Under the pieces are notes generated by a model. It had not been told where the DNA came from, did not search any database, and saw nothing but the letters and a program-made list of their open reading frames with translations. Below are positions 63,342-64,000 of a stretch of DNA of 64,000 nt, piece after piece. The stretch covers positions 15,846,252-15,910,251 of the forward strand of contig NC_037595.1 in the NCBI RefSeq assembly GCF_003073045.1, read 5' to 3'. The DNA is from Pomacea canaliculata (taxonomy: Eukaryota > Mollusca > Gastropoda > Architaenioglossa > Ampullariidae). Made by a program: the position numbers and the translations under genes. Positions within the stretch are counted from its first letter, which is position 1; each line of letters begins with the position of its first letter.

Positions 63342-64000
63342 CTGTCCAAAAAAAAAAAACTTTATCACTTGCTTGCAAATGAATGGTCTCATTTTATCAA
63401 TGCATCACCATAGATGCTAGGAAGGCTGACTTCTACCTTAAGGAGGCAAAGACTGGTTCAACTCTGGAGAAGATGAGGAGCAGACCTGGTGTCGGTTATT
63501 ATAATTAAACCAGATTTATAATAGTGCAATTTTCAATCAAAGAATCAACTCAATGCCCTTTCCACAGACTAATAAACTTCAAAACAGATTGATACAAAAA
63601 CTGGGTTTAAACAGAGACCAAACATTAACAAACAATTACACAGAGATATTGCAATAAATAAAAATACAAGGAAGAAAACAAAATGCTGCACACAAGCATG
63701 AACAGAACATCTAAAAGATAACAGTAAGAGTTGTGGTGAGGTGGAGTCTACAGCTGTAAGCTGTACCATTTGATGAATGTCAGCAGACATAGTCACAGTG
63801 CACACAAGTCAAGACGCCCAAAGCATGCATGAATGCATGCTCACATGGCAACAAAGACAAGCAGACATATGACTACCCATGTCTGGCATGTACACACAGA
63901 TTGCTGGCAGAGGTATCGCCTCAACACAAAGGCTGTGCACAACAGTTCACAAGACAGAAGGTTGCAGTCCTTACGCACCAATGAAGTCATTTTGTTGGAA
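63342..64000. other. TMTC3 intron at the right edge; no exon seen
   Basis: The upstream TMTC3 exon, which should end just before codon CTA of LLQQAIS, is not found between 63342 and 64000. The open frame at 63569-63805 has no TPR pattern. Confidence 0.5.

Overview
This is a nuclear animal genome window: intron-rich, AT-rich, with spliced protein genes that match metazoan families and large amounts of decayed transposon DNA between and inside them. The gene set (TFG, NDUFAF4, catalase, a C2H2 zinc-finger factor, TMTC3) is pan-animal. The long intergenic gaps and the mix of Tigger-like, hAT-like, CR1/L2-like and APE-type LINE remnants suggest an invertebrate, perhaps a mollusc, but that is an inference from general character, not from a diagnostic gene. 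I saw no tRNA, rRNA, CRISPR array or bacterial operon.

Layout. (1) 800-3837, minus: the 5' coding exons of TFG (PB1 domain and coiled coil); the gene runs off the left edge. A ~1.3 kb terminal-inverted-repeat element sits in its third intron, and a five-unit ~100 bp tandem repeat lies upstream of the first coding exon. (2) 8386-9908, minus: complete three-exon NDUFAF4, a complex I assembly factor. (3) 10-20.5 kb: gene-poor, with a degraded CR1/L2-like retrotransposon (11.4-14 kb), a second copy of the ~1.25 kb TIR element (15956-17202) and a LINE 3' fragment. (4) 20538-32383, minus: catalase in at least 11 exons, with a deleted Tigger-like transposon, a hAT MITE and a relic of its own exon 8 in its introns. 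(5) 32.5-39.2 kb: intergenic, with the second hAT MITE and other fragments. (6) 40294-53385, plus: a 16-exon AT-hook/C2H2 zinc-finger protein of about 1,460 residues with ten fingers. (7) 53.4-58.2 kb: intergenic, with a Tigger-type MITE and a LINE tail. (8) 58241-63341, minus: the last eight exons of TMTC3 (TPR repeats); the gene runs off the right edge.

The genes are unrelated housekeeping genes: ER export (TFG), respiratory complex I assembly (NDUFAF4), peroxide detoxification (catalase), transcription (zinc finger) and ER protein O-mannosylation (TMTC3). They are not a cluster working in one pathway. No wholly new biological system is evident. The most interesting structure is at the level of gene and repeat architecture: repeat units that carry copies of splice acceptors in the zinc-finger gene, an in-frame catalase exon relic, reading-frame breaks in a zinc-finger exon, and several small transposon families whose ends and target duplications can be read directly.
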